A DNA stretch of 64,000 bases. It comes from Nocardia crassostreae (GTDB lineage Bacteria > Actinomycetota > Actinomycetes > Mycobacteriales > Mycobacteriaceae). Below are positions 51,215 to 59,752 of this stretch, piece after piece. The notes beneath the pieces were generated by a model, which worked only from the letters and a program-made list of their open reading frames with translations, was not told where the DNA came from and did not search any database. The position numbers were made by a program, and so were the translations under genes. The stretch covers positions 21,200 to 85,199 of the forward strand of contig NZ_BDCH01000008.1 of the NCBI RefSeq assembly GCF_001613405.1, written 5' to 3'. Numbering within the stretch: the stretch's first letter is position 1; every line of letters starts with the position of its first letter.

Positions 51215-52588
51215 TCAGGGTTCGAGGACGTCGAAGGTTATTGCCGCATGCGGACCGGTCGCAATGTTGTGTGGCACGGTCAGTGGCGTCCGCCCGCGCG
51301 CGAAGCGCGGCGACAGCCGCAGCCGTACCGCGCCGAGCACGGTGGCCAGGACGATCCGCAACTCGTAGTCCGCCAGCGTCGCACCGACGCAGCGCCGGTG
51401 CCCGCCGCCGTAGGGCGCGAATTCGAATGGGCTGTACCGGCGTTCGAGGAAGCGCTGCGGCCGGACCCGCTGCGGGTCGGGCCAGACCGCCGGATCGGAG
51501 TGCAGCAGCGGCACCGCGATGCCCATGGTGTCGCCCGCCCGCAGCCGCGCCCCGCGCAACTCGAAATCTCCGGTGAGCCTGCGCAATACGATCGGCACCG
51601 GCGGGTGCAGACGCAGCGTCTCCTGGCACACCGCATCCAGATTGGGAAGTGTCACAAGGTCCAGCGGATCGGGATCGGGCCCGGCCGCGTCCAATTCCGC
51701 GCGCAACCGGCGCAGCGCCTCCGGTTCCCGGTGCAGCCGGTACAGCGCCCAGACCAGTGCCGTCGCGGTGGTCTCGTGCCCGGCCACCAGCAGGGTGCGC
51801 AGCTGTTCACGCAGGTCACAGTCGGTCATGGCGGTGCCGTCGTCATATCGCGTCGCCAGCAGCAGCCCCAGCAGGTCCGAACCGCCGCCACCGGCCGCGC
51901 GGCGGCGCCGGATTTCGCCGTCGATGAGTACGTCGAATCGATCGCGCGCCGCGGTGAATCGCTCCCATCCGGACAAAACGAACAAATTACGCCGTAATGC
52001 CGGAACCAGAAACAGCGTTCCCCCGAAAGAGTTCAGGAATTCCGTTGTCGCCGCAGTGTATTCGGCACGCCGCTCGGGGTCCTCGATTCCGAATACCGCT
52101 GCGAGAATGACGCGCAATGCAATTGCGCGCGCCGCGGCCCTCGCATCGATTCTGCTACCGGGCCGCCATACCGCCCCGGTGCGTTCACCGGCCAGCTCCG
52201 CCCGGGCGGCATCGCGAATTACAGTGCCGTACGCGCTGATTCGACTCCGATGAAATGCGGGGGTCAGCAGCGCCCGGTCCTGCCGGTGCTTGGCGCCGCG
52301 GGACAGGATGAGCGACGCCGGGCCGACCATGGGTTCGATGGGGTTGGGCAGCGGCGGCCGCAACATCTCCGGCGGCGCCCGGAACAGCTCGCGCGCGCCC
52401 GCGGGCGTCCCGGTGAACACCGCCGATCCGAAGCCCGGGAACCGCACCAGGAACGGGTCCCCGTCCCGGCCGTGCCGCCAGCGGAAATAGCGCTCGAAGT
52501 CGATTCCGGCCGCCATCGCGTGCAGCGGCACCAGCCGTGGTTCCCGGAGTGCGCCGGGTCCGGCGAGGGCGTCCGCCGCGGTGCTCAT
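51215..52588 (-). CDS. Cytochrome P450
   Basis: The 457-aa soluble P450 has the I-helix motif AGHETTA (269-275), ExxR at E323-R326 (ETLRLHPP), and the heme-binding loop FAPYGGGHRRCVG with axial Cys400. The pattern PxxxPPMxP-like LRPPLPNPIEPMVGP near residue 85 and the overall layout resemble CYP family members that hydroxylate lipids or terpenoids, but the substrate is unknown. AGGAGG precedes ATG 52588. No ferredoxin or reductase gene is adjacent. Confidence 0.94.
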   Translation of the reverse strand: MSTAADALAGPGALREPRLVPLHAMAAGIDFERYFRWRHGRDGDPFLVRFPGFGSAVFTGTPAGARELFRAPPEMLRPPLPNPIEPMVGPASLILSRGAKHRQDRALLTPAFHRSRISAYGTVIRDAARAELAGERTGAVWRPGSRIDARAAARAIALRVILAAVFGIEDPERRAEYTAATTEFLNSFGGTLFLVPALRRNLFVLSGWERFTAARDRFDVLIDGEIRRRRAAGGGGSDLLGLLLATRYDDGTAMTDCDLREQLRTLLVAGHETTATALVWALYRLHREPEALRRLRAELDAAGPDPDPLDLVTLPNLDAVCQETLRLHPPVPIVLRRLTGDFELRGARLRAGDTMGIAVPLLHSDPAVWPDPQRVRPQRFLERRYSPFEFAPYGGGHRRCVGATLADYELRIVLATVLGAVRLRLSPRFARGRTPLTVPHNIATGPHAAITFDVLEP

Positions 52589-52704
52589 GTCCTCCTATAC
52601 GAGGTCGCCGCACCCCCGGTTCGGTGGGCGGAACCGAGCCGACGCTGTCGGTGCGGGCGTGTAAGCATGTCGGCGTAAACCCGAAGATCAATTGAGGACT
52701 GCTT

Positions 52705-53331
52705 GTGTTGCGTCAGCAGATTTCCGCCCGGATCGCCGTACCGGTGATCTCCGCCGTCGCCCTGCTGATCGCGGGCTGCGGATCCACCATCAACGGCACC
52801 GCCGTCGCCGACGGCGATTTGGCCGCCGTGGTCTCGGCGACCACCCCGTCCACCACCAAATCCCGGCCCACCACCAAGGCCGCCCCCACCACCACGAATG
52901 CCGACAAGGGCGGCGACACCGACTTCCAGGCCAGCATCGGTGATTGCGTGAAACTGGGCGGCACCAGCGAGGACGCCACCATCACCGAGGCCACCCGCGG
53001 GAGCAAGGACTCCAATTACAAGGTGGTGGCCAAGGCCCGCACCAACGACCTGTGCCCGACCGATGTCGACCAGGCGTACTACGAAACCCTGGCCGGTGTG
53101 GAAACCGGCGCGATCTGACTGGATATCGACTGGGTCATCGGCGACTGCATCGATATGGGTGACCGTGACACCATGCCGAAGCGGATCGAATGCACCAGCC
53201 GGACGGCCATCGACGGCGTGAAGGTGCTCGAGATCGTCAAGAACTCCACCAGCGTGGACGACTGCACCCTGGGCGAACAGGGCCGCACCTAGGACGAGCG
53301 GAAGTTCGTCGTCTGCGTCAATACGCTCTAG
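52705..53331 (+). pseudogene. LppU-like lipoprotein with two in-frame stop codons
   Basis: The frame has a signal peptide with lipobox (LLIAGC), a Thr-rich linker and a repeated LppU-type domain (VGDC-like IGDCVKLGG, then SNYKVVAKA). TGA at 53116-53118 replaces the Cys expected in (A/V)CLDIDW; the frame continues LDIDWVIGDCIDMG. TAG at 53290-53292 replaces the Tyr expected before DERKFVVCV, then the natural stop follows at 53329. In addition ATRGS carries Arg where homologues have Cys. Restored length would be 208 aa. The product as read is 137 aa. Confidence 0.8.
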
Positions 53332-53343
53332 CGTCCGGACGCG

Positions 53344-53377
53344 AAAGGGGCGGTGATCCTCGGATCACCGCCCCTTT
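53344..53377. terminator. Bidirectional terminator between the LppU-like and S1 protease genes
   Basis: A perfect 16-bp stem (AAAGGGGCGGTGATCC, 53344-53359, and its complement 53362-53377) closes a 2-nt loop. It lies between convergent genes and can act on both strands. Confidence 0.88.
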
Positions 53378-53395
53378 CAGGCATTTTCGGCCCGG

Positions 53396-54058
53396 CTAGA
53401 TGGGGTAGTACCCCGCCCCGATCCCGCCGCGCGCATTGATGTTGTCCATGATCGTGGACATGTTCGTCCCGACCTCGGGCCCGAAGCAGGCGATGGCCAG
53501 GTAGGCGTTCACCATGCCGACGAGGGTGCTGCCGACCACCACCGGCGCACCGGAATCGCCTTCCACCACGCACATCTGGCTCCAGGTCTCGATACCCGAG
53601 CCGAAGACGTCACCCCAGGACAGTCCGCAGGTATTGCCGGTGGTGCGGTCTTCCTTACAGACGATCATGGGGAATCCGGGCGGCCCGCCGAGTCCGGTGA
53701 TGGTCACATTGCCGATGCGATTGACCGGAACGACCTTGTCCGGATCGAACTGGATCACCGCGTAATCGAGTTCGTGGTTGGAGTAGACGAACTTGCCGAT
53801 CTCCCCGGTGCCGCGGGCGGCCTCCGCGTAGACCCGTGCGCCCGGATCGCCGCAATGCCCGGCCGTGAGACCGACGAGCCGACCCGCATTGTCGTGACCG
53901 ATGGTGGTCACGGTGCACTCGTACATATCGTCGATGATGATCCCGGATCCACCACCGATGACTGCCGTGGGTTCGGCGTTCGCGGTTCCGGCGCTGAGCG
54001 CTACCGCGCTCAGGGCAAGGGCGAAGGCGCCGGCCACCCCGGCAAGTTTCCTGATCAT
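53396..54058 (-). CDS. Secreted S1 family (chymotrypsin-like) serine protease
   Basis: The 220-aa protein has a signal peptide ending near TANA-EP (residue 29) and a small S1 domain with H68 (LTAGHCGD), D98 (HELDYAVIQFD) and S169 (VEGDSGAPVV), plus conserved Cys pairs. It resembles alpha-lytic/S1D-type actinobacterial proteases without a pro-domain. ATG 54058 follows GGAGGGTC. Confidence 0.9.
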   Translation of the reverse strand: MIRKLAGVAGAFALALSAVALSAGTANAEPTAVIGGGSGIIIDDMYECTVTTIGHDNAGRLVGLTAGHCGDPGARVYAEAARGTGEIGKFVYSNHELDYAVIQFDPDKVVPVNRIGNVTITGLGGPPGFPMIVCKEDRTTGNTCGLSWGDVFGSGIETWSQMCVVEGDSGAPVVVGSTLVGMVNAYLAIACFGPEVGTNMSTIMDNINARGGIGAGYYPI

Positions 54059-54513
54059 GACCCTCCAGACGTCGGAAGCCGCTCGAATCAACCTGTTGCT
54101 GCACACATCCTGTCAGTATTCGTCCCCGGGTGCTGGTTGTACTGCCACATGTTGCCGAGCCGTGTCCTCCCGCGCCGGAGGTCCGATACCTAGTTGGATA
54201 GGAGTTATCGGAACAATCCCCGAGCCGGGTGGATTTCCGATAAATTGATTCCTATTAGTTCTTACCCGGCGGATGTTCACAATGCCGGATTGCTCTGACT
54301 CGGCATAGAGAACTAGAACAAGTTCTAGAATATCGCCAGGTTCTTTGGGCTGTAAACTAACCGTGATGTGGCTGTTCACAACAGATCGTCGAAAGTGATC
54401 CGGCTCTATGACCGGAACCACAAGGGCGTGATGTGTTTTTCCTAACTCCGTAGTAAGGTGCGTCAAGCAAACAGTCGCCGGAGGCGGGTTCCCGGCGTCG
54501 AGAGGGGTAGTCG
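54059..54513. other. Upstream region of the mce operon (455 bp)
   Basis: This gene-free region is less GC-rich than its surroundings. It contains three TCCGATA motifs: 54182-54188, inverted at 54206-54212, and 54236-54242. The first two form a hairpin with inner CCTA/TAGG pairing. It also contains the KstR-like palindrome listed separately. It must carry the promoters for the mce operon (plus) and the protease (minus). Confidence 0.5.
54313..54328 (+). promoter_or_regulatory. KstR-like operator upstream of the mce operon
   Basis: CTAGAACAAGTTCTAG has 7-bp inverted arms around AA and fits the mycobacterial/rhodococcal KstR consensus TNNAACNNGTTNNA exactly (54314-54327). KstR is the TetR-type repressor of cholesterol uptake and catabolism genes, including mce4. 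The site lies about 185 bp before the first mce gene. Confidence 0.55.
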
Positions 54514-55383
54514 GTGCAGTTGACCAAAAGCCTGGGTGGGCAGGGGAGCCCAACGGAATCACGGATGAATACGGCCGTGAACTGGGCCAAGGAGTACTGA
54601 CAGGACCATCCCAAGCGGTCCTTCGAGACCGGTGGCCGGATGATGGTCATGGGCGTGGCGGCGGTGGCCGAGCTGTTCATCGCCATATTCCGCAAGCGCT
54701 TCCCCTTCGGCGAGTTCATCCGCCAGTGCGCCTTCATGGCCAATGTCGCCGCCGCTCCGACCCTGCTGGTGGCCATTCCGATCGCCGTCATCGTCTCGAT
54801 TCAGGTCGGCTCGGTGGCCGGGCAGGTCGGCGCCACCTCGTTCATCGGCGCGGCCAATGGCCTCGGCATCATTCAGCAGGGCGCGCCGCTGGTGACCTCG
54901 CTCATGATCGCCGGTGCGGTCGGATCCGCCATCTGCGCCGATCTCGGCTCGCGCACCATTCGCGCGGAGATCGACGCCATGAAGGTCATGGGCGTGGATC
55001 CCATGCGCCGGCTGGTGGCCCCGCGCCTCGGGGCGGCCATGCTGGTGTCCGTACTGCTGTGCGGCTTCGTGGTTTTCGTCGGCTTCCTGACCGGCTACAT
55101 CTTCAATATCTTCGCCCAGGGCGGCACCCCCGGCTCCTACATCGGAACCTTCTCCTCCTTCGCGGTGACCATCGACCTGTTCGTGGCGCTGCTGAAATCG
55201 CTCATCTTCGGGCTGCTCGCCGCCATCATCGCCTGCGATGCCGGGCTCAATGCCAAGGGCGGACCGGGCGGCGTCGCGAATGCGGTGAACACCGCGGTGG
55301 TCATGTCCGCCGTCATGCTCTTCGGCGTCAACCTGATCATGACGCAGCTCTACAACTCCTTCTTCCCCCCACAGATGGTCTGA
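54514..55383 (+). pseudogene. yrbEA: YrbE/MlaE-like permease A of the mce system, with an in-frame TGA
   Basis: The frame from GTG 54514 (AGAGGGG 7 nt upstream) reads MQLTKSLGG...NTAVNWAKEY, then TGA at 54598-54600 (codon 29), then QDHPKRSFETGGRM and a full MlaE-type permease (IRQCAFMANVAAAPTLLVAIPIAV, ICADLGSRTIRAEIDAMKVMGVDPMRRLVAPRLGA). Trp (TGG) is the natural candidate at the stop. Translation could still restart at ATG 54640 and keep the membrane domain (247 aa), so function may survive. yrbEB follows after 3 bp. Confidence 0.82.
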
Positions 55384-55386
55384 GTC

Positions 55387-56247
55387 GTGTCAGCAACGTA
55401 TGTTCCGCCGCTGCTGCGGCCGTTCCAGCGCATCAAGGGTGTCGCGCAGTCGCCGGTCGACTTCGTCGCGCGCATCGGCCACCAGGTCTTCTTCCTGCGG
55501 TCCGTTGGCTCCATGCCGATGGCCTTCAAGCACTACCCCAAGGAGGTCTGGCGGCTGCTGTCCGATGTGACCTGGGGCAACGGCAATCTCGTCGTCGGCG
55601 GCGGCACCATCGGCGTGGTGCTCATCCTGTCGGCGTTCGGCGGCATGACCGTCGCCATCCAGGGGTACACCTCGCTGAACCTGCTCGGGCTGAGCCCGCT
55701 GACCGGCGCCATCTCGGCCTTCGCCACCACGCGTGAGCTGGGCCCGATGCTCGCCACCCTGGCCTTCGCGGCCCAGGCGGGCTGCCGGTTCACCGCACAG
55801 TTGGGCGCCATGCGCATCTCCGAGGAGATCGACGCGCTGGAATCGGTTGCCATCCGGCCGCTTCCGTATCTGGTCAGCACCCGCATGATCGCGGCCATGA
55901 TCGCCATCGTGCCGCTGTACTGCATCGCGCTGCCGCTGGCCTACATCTCCTGCTCGCTGACCGTGACGCTCATCGGCGGCACCGCGACAGGCACCTTCCA
56001 GCACTACTTCTATCAGTTCCTGATACCGCAGGATGTGCTGTACTCACTGCTGAAAGCGATCATCTTCGTCGCGATCACCACGTTCATCCAGTGCTACTAC
56101 GGCTTTTTCGCCTCGGGTGGCCCGGAGGGCGTCGGCGTCGCGGCCGGTCGCGCGATCAAACTCTGCATCATCGCGGTGGTGTTCGCGGACCTGTTCATGA
56201 CCTTGGCCATCTGGGGTGTGGACCCCGGCATCCGGATCTCGGGATAG
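55387..56247 (+). CDS. yrbEB: YrbE/MlaE-like permease B of the mce system
   Basis: The 286-aa integral membrane protein has the MlaE permease core FATTRELGPMLATLAFAAQAGCRFTAQLGAMRISEEIDALESVAIRPLPYLVSTR. With YrbEA it forms the ABC-type permease through which Mce proteins import lipids. GTG 55387 is 3 bp after the yrbEA stop; mceA follows 12 bp later. Confidence 0.92.
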   Translation: MSATYVPPLLRPFQRIKGVAQSPVDFVARIGHQVFFLRSVGSMPMAFKHYPKEVWRLLSDVTWGNGNLVVGGGTIGVVLILSAFGGMTVAIQGYTSLNLLGLSPLTGAISAFATTRELGPMLATLAFAAQAGCRFTAQLGAMRISEEIDALESVAIRPLPYLVSTRMIAAMIAIVPLYCIALPLAYISCSLTVTLIGGTATGTFQHYFYQFLIPQDVLYSLLKAIIFVAITTFIQCYYGFFASGGPEGVGVAAGRAIKLCIIAVVFADLFMTLAIWGVDPGIRISG

Positions 56248-56259
56248 GGGGCGCACACG

Positions 56260-57750
56260 ATGATCATCGATCCGAGCGGGCGCGGCCCGACCATGCGGCA
56301 GCTCATCATTGCCGGACTCTGCGGGCTCGCGGTCATAGCCCTCGTGCTGGGCTTCCTGATGGCGCGCTATCAGGGCAAGTTCGTCGAAAAGGTGAACGTC
56401 ACCGCGAATCTCACCACCACCGGTGACGGTCTGCCCGAGAAGGCGGACGTGAAGTTCCGCGGCGTGCTGGTGGGCGCGGTCAAGGATGTCTCGGTCGCCG
56501 CCAAGGGCGAGAAGCAGGAAGTGCACATCGAGATGAAGCCGGAGTACACCGGCGACATCCCGGCCAATGTGACCGCCCGCGTGGTGCCGTCCAACCTGTT
56601 CGCCGTGACCTCGGTCGAGCTCGTCTACAACGGGCCGGATTCGGTGTTCCTGAAGGAGGGTTCGCAGATCTCCGAGGACACCTCCAAGGGCACCATCGCG
56701 CTGCAGGACACGCTCACCACGGTGCGCAATATCCTCAGCAAGATCGATCCGGTGCAGTTCGGCCGGGTGCTGGGCACCCTGTCCTACGCCCTGGACGGCA
56801 GCGGCCGCATGCCCGGCTCCACCGTCGAACGGGTGGATCGGTGGCTGCTGGCCGTGGACGAGTCCATTCCGGATCTCGGCGTCATGCTGAGCGATTTCTC
56901 CACCGCCTTCCAGGCTTTGAACCAGTCCGCGCCGGAACTCATGGGGGTGCTGGCGGATTCGGTGCGCACCGCGCAGACCATCTCCGATCGGCGCGCCGAG
57001 CTCATCTCGCTCATTGCGGGCACCTCCAGCACGGTGGACAAGGTCAATGCCCTGTTCGCCCGGAATCCGGATGTGGGCAAGGAAGTCACCACCGGCACCA
57101 GCGCACTGTTCGGCGCCATGTCCGACGATCCGGGCGCCATCCCGAAGGCCATCGAGAACCTCAACAAGTCGATCCGCGCGCTGTCCACCACCTTCCACTG
57201 GGGTCCGCAGCGGCAGATGGTCTGGAACCTGGGCCTCACCTTCACGCCGTACAAGCCGTACACGCAGGCCGACTGCCCGCGCTACGGCGAGCCGGCCGCC
57301 CCGAGCTGCTACACCGCGCCCCTGGAATCGGATCCGGGCGTGCTGCCGGAATCGCTGCGCCCGCGGGCCCTCGAATCCGCGGCCGGGCTGCCGAGTCTGC
57401 CGGTGCCGGACGGGTTCCCGGTCATTCCGGGCATCAATTCCGGCGAGGCCACCGCACCCGGCGCGCAGCCGGGCAACCCGCTCTCGGGCACCCCGCTCGA
57501 GGATCTGTTCCCGAACCTGTTCGGCGTGCCGACGGTGCCGGGCGCGGCGCCGGAGACCAAGCCGAATCCGGAGGGCACGGTGCCCGCGGCGGCCGGGCCG
57601 ATCTCGCTCAATACCGAGCAGGCCATTATCGCCATGCTGGGCCGCAAGCCCACCGCGGGTGAATACCTGCTGCTGAGCTCGATTCTGAGGGGTGGAACCT
57701 TGCAAGTGACCGAAAGCGGGGCGGCCAAGGGAGCTATCGCAAACCGCTGA
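56260..57750 (+). CDS. mceA: Mce family protein A
   Basis: MceA-F proteins form a hexameric tube across the periplasm that carries lipids to YrbEAB. This 496-aa protein has one N-terminal span (LIIAGLCGLAVIALVLGFLMA), an MCE domain (about 40-130; VTANLTTTGDGLPEKADVKFRGVLVGAVKDVSV), a helical needle region and a Pro-rich C-terminus. The last residues (VTESGAAKGAIANR) look like a shadow of the mceB start, so the natural C-terminus may differ by a frameshift near 57690-57715. Confidence 0.88.
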   Translation: MIIDPSGRGPTMRQLIIAGLCGLAVIALVLGFLMARYQGKFVEKVNVTANLTTTGDGLPEKADVKFRGVLVGAVKDVSVAAKGEKQEVHIEMKPEYTGDIPANVTARVVPSNLFAVTSVELVYNGPDSVFLKEGSQISEDTSKGTIALQDTLTTVRNILSKIDPVQFGRVLGTLSYALDGSGRMPGSTVERVDRWLLAVDESIPDLGVMLSDFSTAFQALNQSAPELMGVLADSVRTAQTISDRRAELISLIAGTSSTVDKVNALFARNPDVGKEVTTGTSALFGAMSDDPGAIPKAIENLNKSIRALSTTFHWGPQRQMVWNLGLTFTPYKPYTQADCPRYGEPAAPSCYTAPLESDPGVLPESLRPRALESAAGLPSLPVPDGFPVIPGINSGEATAPGAQPGNPLSGTPLEDLFPNLFGVPTVPGAAPETKPNPEGTVPAAAGPISLNTEQAIIAMLGRKPTAGEYLLLSSILRGGTLQVTESGAAKGAIANR

Positions 57751-58760
57751 TCGGCTTCAGCCTCTTCGCGGTGGTGGCGATCCTGGTGACCGCGGTCATC
57801 TGGAATACCCTCGCCCGCACCGTGGAAGGCTCGACCAATACCTATTCGGCCACCTTCACCGATGTGCTCGGCCTGCGCGAGGGCGATGACGTCCGGATGG
57901 CCGGGGTGCGCGTCGGCAAGGTCGAGGGCATCGATCTCGACAAGCAGAACAATGCCAAGGTGACCTTCATCGTGCAGCGCGATCAGACGCTGTTCGGCGA
58001 TACCAAGGCGCTGGTCCGCTACTAGAACCTCATCGGGCAGCGGTATCTCGCGCTGGCCCCGGACAAGAAGGGCGGCGATCACACGCCGCTGAAGAACAAC
58101 GCGTCGATTCCGCTGGAGCGCACCGAGCCGTCCTTCGACATCTCGGGCCTGCTCAATGGATTCCAGCCGCTGTTCGAGGTGCTGCAGCCGGAACAGGTGA
58201 ACAGCCTGTCCAATACCTTCGTCCAGGCGCTACAGGGCGACGGAGTCTCGTTGAGCACCTTCATCACCCAGGCGGCGGCGCTGGCGAGCAATTTCCAGCG
58301 GCGCGACGCCATCCTGTCCTCGGTGATCACCAACCTGTCCGGCGTCATGTCCGGCCTGGCCCGGCGCGGTGACGAACTGGAGACCCTGGTGACGCAGACC
58401 CGCGCGCTCATCGGCGGCCTGTACGCCCAGGGCCAGTCGCTGCAGGCCTCGACGGTGCAGATCGCCGACGCCACCACAGCGCTGGTGGCCATGATCGGGC
58501 AGATCCAGCCGAAGCTGGCCCTGGCCCAGAACGCCACCCGCGACGCCCTGACCCTGCTCATCGCCAATGGCGAGAAGCTCGATCGGGCGGCTGTGGACCT
58601 GCCCGCCATCCTCGCCGATATCGGCAAGTTCACCCAGAACGGCACGTACGCCAATGCGTACATCTGCTCTCTGGATGTTTCGCTGTACGGTGTCCTCTTC
58701 CCGCGCGGTCTGTTCAATCAGATCGGCGGCAACTCCCACTCGGCGGTGTGCCGGCCATGA
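57706..58760 (+). pseudogene. mceB: Mce family protein B, damaged start and in-frame TAG
   Basis: The coding frame reads SYRKPLIGFSLFAVVAILVTAVIWNTL (membrane anchor), an MCE domain (TNTYSATFTDVLGLREGDDVRMAGVRVGKVEGI), then TAG at 58023-58025 where homologues continue RY-x-NLIGQRYLAL, followed by the full helical region to 58760. No ATG, GTG or TTG exists in this frame before GTG 57768, inside the anchor. GTG 57706 would fit if one A were added at 57712-57714. So the gene carries both a shift near the start and a nonsense codon. Confidence 0.78.
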
Positions 58761-59752
58761 TCTCGAAACTCAAGTCCCGCTTCGATTCCAACCGCAACTT
58801 CTGGCTCGGCGTCCTGGGCGCCGCGCTCATTGTCGGGCTGCTCGTCGCCTCCAGCACCTTCCGCATGCTGGGGGTCGGTGAGCAGTCCATCAAGGCCGAA
58901 TTCGCCCAGACCGCGGGCGTCAAGGTCGGCGACAAGGTGGACGTCTCCGGCGTTCCGGTGGGCCGGGTCGCCGCCGCCGAACTCGAGGGCGATCACGTGC
59001 TGCTCACCCTCGCGGTCAGCCATGACGTGAAGCTGGGCCCGGACGCGCGCGCCTCCATCAAGATGGCGACGCTGCTGGGCGCCCGCTTCGTGGACCTGGA
59101 TCCGGGTGACGGCTCCGGGCTGCCGGACGATCGAATCCCCAAGTCCAATACCGCCGTTCCCTACAACCTGGCCGATGTGGTGCAGGAGGGCACGCCGAAG
59201 TTCGAGGCGCTCGACACGCAGAAGCTGGCGCAGTCGCTCGATCTGATCAACCAGCAGCTGGGTGACACCCCGGCGCTGACCGTGCAGGCGCTCGACTCCA
59301 TCGGCGCGCTGGCCAAGACCATGAACGACCGCAAGGACGCGGTGGACCAGCTGCTCAAGGATCTGGACCGGGTCACCACCATCCTGGGCGACAACCGCAA
59401 CAGCGTGCTGCTGGTGATCACCCAGGGCGAGGCCATCGCCAATCGGGTGATGGAACGCCAGGCACTGCTGCGTTCGCTGCTGGACAATATCGCCACCCTG
59501 AGCGGGCAGCTGCAGGCCATCGGCGCCGAGAACAACGATCAGTTCGGCCCGACCCTGACACAGCTGCAGACCATGGCCGAGGGCCTGCAGAAGAACAAGG
59601 ACAATCTGGATCGGCTGCTGTCGATCATGCCGGTGTCCTTGCGCACCTTCAACAATGTCTTCGGCAACGGCAACTACGGCGAGGTCGCCCTGCCGTGGCT
59701 GTTCCCGGACAACTGGCTGTGCTTCGCGCAGGTGAATGAGGGGTGCCAGTAA
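58757..59752 (+). CDS. mceC: Mce family protein C
   Basis: The 331-aa protein has an N-terminal span (FWLGVLGAALIVGLLVASSTF), an MCE domain (IKAEFAQTAGVKVGDKVDVSGVPVGRVAAAELEGDHVLLTLAV) and long helices with TLTQLQTMAEGLQKNKDNLDRLLSIMPVSLRTFNNVFGNG. ATG 58757 overlaps the mceB stop (ATGA), and its stop overlaps mceD (TAATG). Confidence 0.9.
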   Translation: MISKLKSRFDSNRNFWLGVLGAALIVGLLVASSTFRMLGVGEQSIKAEFAQTAGVKVGDKVDVSGVPVGRVAAAELEGDHVLLTLAVSHDVKLGPDARASIKMATLLGARFVDLDPGDGSGLPDDRIPKSNTAVPYNLADVVQEGTPKFEALDTQKLAQSLDLINQQLGDTPALTVQALDSIGALAKTMNDRKDAVDQLLKDLDRVTTILGDNRNSVLLVITQGEAIANRVMERQALLRSLLDNIATLSGQLQAIGAENNDQFGPTLTQLQTMAEGLQKNKDNLDRLLSIMPVSLRTFNNVFGNGNYGEVALPWLFPDNWLCFAQVNEGCQ

